Assembly: GCA_021442155.1 (NCBI GenBank)
Contig: JAKCPB010001384.1
Coordinates: 1-64,000, forward strand
Reading direction: 5' to 3'
DNA length: 64,000 nucleotides
Origin: Cymbidium sinense
Lineage: Eukaryota; Streptophyta; Magnoliopsida; Asparagales; Orchidaceae
The position numbers and the translations under genes were made by a program. This document shows positions 61,687 through 64,000 of the stretch, one piece after another. Each line of letters begins with the position of its first letter. The first letter of the stretch is position 1. The notes beneath the pieces are model-generated. The model searched no databases. It saw only the letters and a program-made list of their open reading frames with translations, and was not told the DNA's origin.

Positions 61687-62148
61687 AGAGAACAAATTCA
61701 GATTCAACATTTCTTCTTTTTAATTTCATCAACCAAGTAACACACTATGTTCTCAAAGGAACAAGCGACGACATAGATCAAAATTGAGCATGCATAGAGC
61801 AAATCAAAAACCCTAGATAATTAGAACTGTCTCTACTATAAAGATAAAATTCCATAAGTAGTAGATCAGATCGGCCATTCTTCAATTTTTCCAGTTCCCA
61901 TCAGACCCCAACCTCTTAAGTAGCGGGATCCATCATTATATCCCGATCTTTCTCTACCACCACCAGTTGTAACCTCCGTCCTCCTCCTACCTCCATAACC
62001 ACCCTTGCTCCATCCCCACCTCCATATCAAGCGGCCTCCAAATCCCCACCACCACTATGATATGCCACCTCGCCATTGCCTCCACTGAAGATATAGAGTG
62101 AGCCTGGTTGATAGTGATGTTTTTGCTGTCAAGGTTTTGGCCATTCTT
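61687..62148 (-). pseudogene. GRP cassette 8
   Basis: Sense-minus. The 3' end reads GAATTTGTTCTCT followed by nine A residues in sense (61677-61695), the clearest poly(A)-like end of the set. The Gly-rich region (GGYGGG-type codons at about 61960-62080) is interrupted by stops and shifts. The 5' border lies at about 62148 (AAGAATGGCCAAAACCTTGA in sense). Confidence 0.87.
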
Positions 62149-64000
62149 AGGGTTTATGTTTAGGTTTATTTTTTAATATATTTAGTTACTTTAGGTTTAG
62201 GTTTAGGGTTTGGGGTTTTGGGTTTAGGGTTTAGAGTTAGGGTTTAGGGTTTAAAGCTTAGGGTTTAGGTTTTTAAGGTTTAAGGTTATGGTTTAGGGTT
62301 TAGGGTTTAGAGTATTTTAGGGTCTTGTGTTTGGGGTTTAAGGTTTAAGGTTTAGGATTTAGGGTTTGAGGTTTTTTTTTAAAAAAAATTAAGTAAAAGG
62401 GTAGGTTTAGGTTTATTTATTATATTTAGTTTATTTTTTATTTATTTTAGTTTACTTTATTTTTTATTTTTATTTAGGTTAATTTTTTATTTTTATTTAG
62501 TTTAGTTTATTTATTTTAGGTTTCCTATTTTTTTTTAAGTTTTATTTTAGTTTCCTTTTAGGTTTAGGTTTAGGTTAAGGTTTATTTTTTATTGAGTTTT
62601 ATTTTTATTTTTAGGTTTAGGTTTTAATTTTAATTTTAGGTTTAGGTTTAGGTTTTATTTTATTTGTTTACTTAGGTTTAGGTATTTATTATAGGTTTTT
62701 AGGTTTTATTTTTAGTTTAGGTTTATTTTTAGTTTATTTTATTTTATTTAGTTTATCTTTAGGTTTAGGTTTAGGTTTAGGTTTTATTTATTTTAGTTTA
62801 GGTCTAGGGTATTTTATTTTATTATTTTATTTTGGTTTAGGTTTTTTATAGTTTAAAGTTTAGGTTTTATTTTTATTAATTTTTAGGTTTTATTTTAGGT
62901 TTATTTTTTAGGTTTAAGCTTTTTATTTAGTTTTTATTTTATTTTATTTTAGGTTTATTTTATTTTTATTTTACATCCAGTTTTTTTTTTATTTAGGTTT
63001 TTTATTCTTAGGTTTATTTTATTTTTTTAGTTTAGTTTAGGTTTTTAATTATTTTATTTTGATTTATTTTCATTAGTTTATTTTATTTTATTTTTTGGTT
63101 TAGGTTTACATTTTGATTTTAGTCTGGGTTAGTATTTTATTTTATTTTATTATTATATTTAATTTTAAATTTTTTTATATTGTTTATTTTTAAGTTTTAT
63201 TTAGTTTAGGTTTAGGTTTTTAGGTTTTTAGGGTTTAGGTTTTTAATAACATTTTTTTTAGGGTTTTAGGGTTTAGGGTTTGGTTTAGGGATAGGTTTAG
63301 GTTTAGGGTTTAGGGCTTAGTGTTTAGGCTTTATGGTTTAGGTTTTAGGGTTTTAGGGCTTAGGGTTTAGGGTTCATTTAGGGTTTAGTATTTCTTTAAA
63401 ATTAAGTAACCATAGGTTTAGGTTTATTTAGATTATTTAGTTTTATTATTTAATTTAGTTTATTTTATTTTTATTTTTATTTATGTTCATTTTTTGTTTT
63501 TATTAAGTTTAATGTATTTATTTTAGGTTTATTTATTTAGTTTAGGTTTTTTTTTAGTTTATTGTTTAGGTTTTGGTTTAGGTTTATTTTTTAGTTGAGT
63601 TATATTTTTATTTTATTTTTTAAGTTTAGGTTTTATTTTTTATTTTTAGGGTTTAGGTTTTGATTTTGATTTGATTTTTTTAGGTTTAGGTTTTAGGTTT
63701 TTATTTTAGTTTATTATTAGGTTTTATTTTTTAGTTTAGGTTTAGGTTTATTTTTAGTTTATTTTATTTTATTTTATTTTATTTAGGTTAGGTTTAGGTT
63801 TAGGTGTAGGTTTAGATTTTATTTATTTTAGTTCAGTTTATTTTAGTTTAGGTTTAGGTTTATTTTATTTTTATTTTAAGATTAAGTTTTTATTTTTTAG
63901 TTTATTTTTCTTGATGAGGTTTCTGTATAATTTTTATTTTATTTTATCATAGGTTTATTTTATTTTTATTTTAAGTTTTGTTTTTATTTTATTTAGGGTT
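62149..64000 (-). repeat. Degenerate telomeric satellite, right edge
   Basis: Conserved cassette flank at 62149-62215, TTTAGGG blocks at about 62200-62370 and 63215-63400, and landmarks at about 62387 and 63398 (1011 bp apart). It continues past the window end. Confidence 0.93.

Noticed and set aside
1..64000. CRISPR arrays, tRNA or rRNA genes
   Set aside because: The regular repeats are telomeric or retroelement-derived. I saw no spacer-repeat pattern, cloverleaf with conserved boxes, or rRNA core sequence.

Overview
The window is repeat-dense seed-plant nuclear DNA with no intact gene. The basic repeat is the Arabidopsis-type telomere heptamer TTTAGGG/CCCTAAA. The retroelements are plant L1-type LINEs (DUF4283 and zinc-knuckle ORF1; ORF2 with endonuclease, reverse transcriptase and a terminal RNase H) and one long-LTR element with a Tat/Ogre-like primer-binding site. 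A repeated gene fragment is the C-terminal end of a plant glycine-rich RNA-binding protein (GRP). The species cannot be named from this. The locus looks like interstitial telomere-derived heterochromatin (pericentromeric or subtelomeric), not a chromosome end.

Layout. 1-4545: degenerate CCCTAAA satellite with one GRP cassette on the + strand. 4546-4920: the 5' end of a LINE on the + strand (A'). 4921-12207: a decayed, almost complete LINE on the - strand (A). 12208-18245: satellite in the opposite polarity, TTTAGGG, with a GRP cassette on the - strand. 18246-30622: three tandem units of about 4.1 kb, each made of GRP cassette, 5'-truncated LINE (B1 to B3) and a short telomeric block. 30623-31068: a further GRP cassette. 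31069-40615: 9.5 kb of satellite with a worn-down GRP relic near 33.3 kb. 40616-57505: LINE C on the - strand, split by a 9.45-kb LTR-retroelement fragment at about 41770-51223. 57506-64000: satellite with two more GRP cassettes.

The satellite is organised. Near-canonical TTTAGGG blocks of 0.1-0.35 kb alternate with T/A-rich stretches of TTTAGG, TTTAG, TTTA and TTTTA. A non-telomeric landmark (AAATTAAGTAAAC, then about GTAGGTTTA) follows the blocks, and uninterrupted neighbours lie 1.01-1.06 kb apart. This indicates a higher-order monomer of about 1 kb built from telomeric sequence.

All eight GRP cassettes start at the same codon region (end of the RRM) and end at the same 3'-UTR/poly(A) point. 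One captured fragment has therefore been amplified as part of the satellite. GRP cassettes and LINEs all have their sense strand on the CCCTAAA strand, as expected if L1-type target-primed insertion began at TTT|A on the G-rich strand. The polarity flip around 4.9 kb, with LINE 5' ends at matching telomeric junctions on both sides, makes the left part of the window an imperfect, diverged palindrome.

No tRNA, rRNA, CRISPR array or intact coding gene was seen. All coding remnants are pseudogenes.
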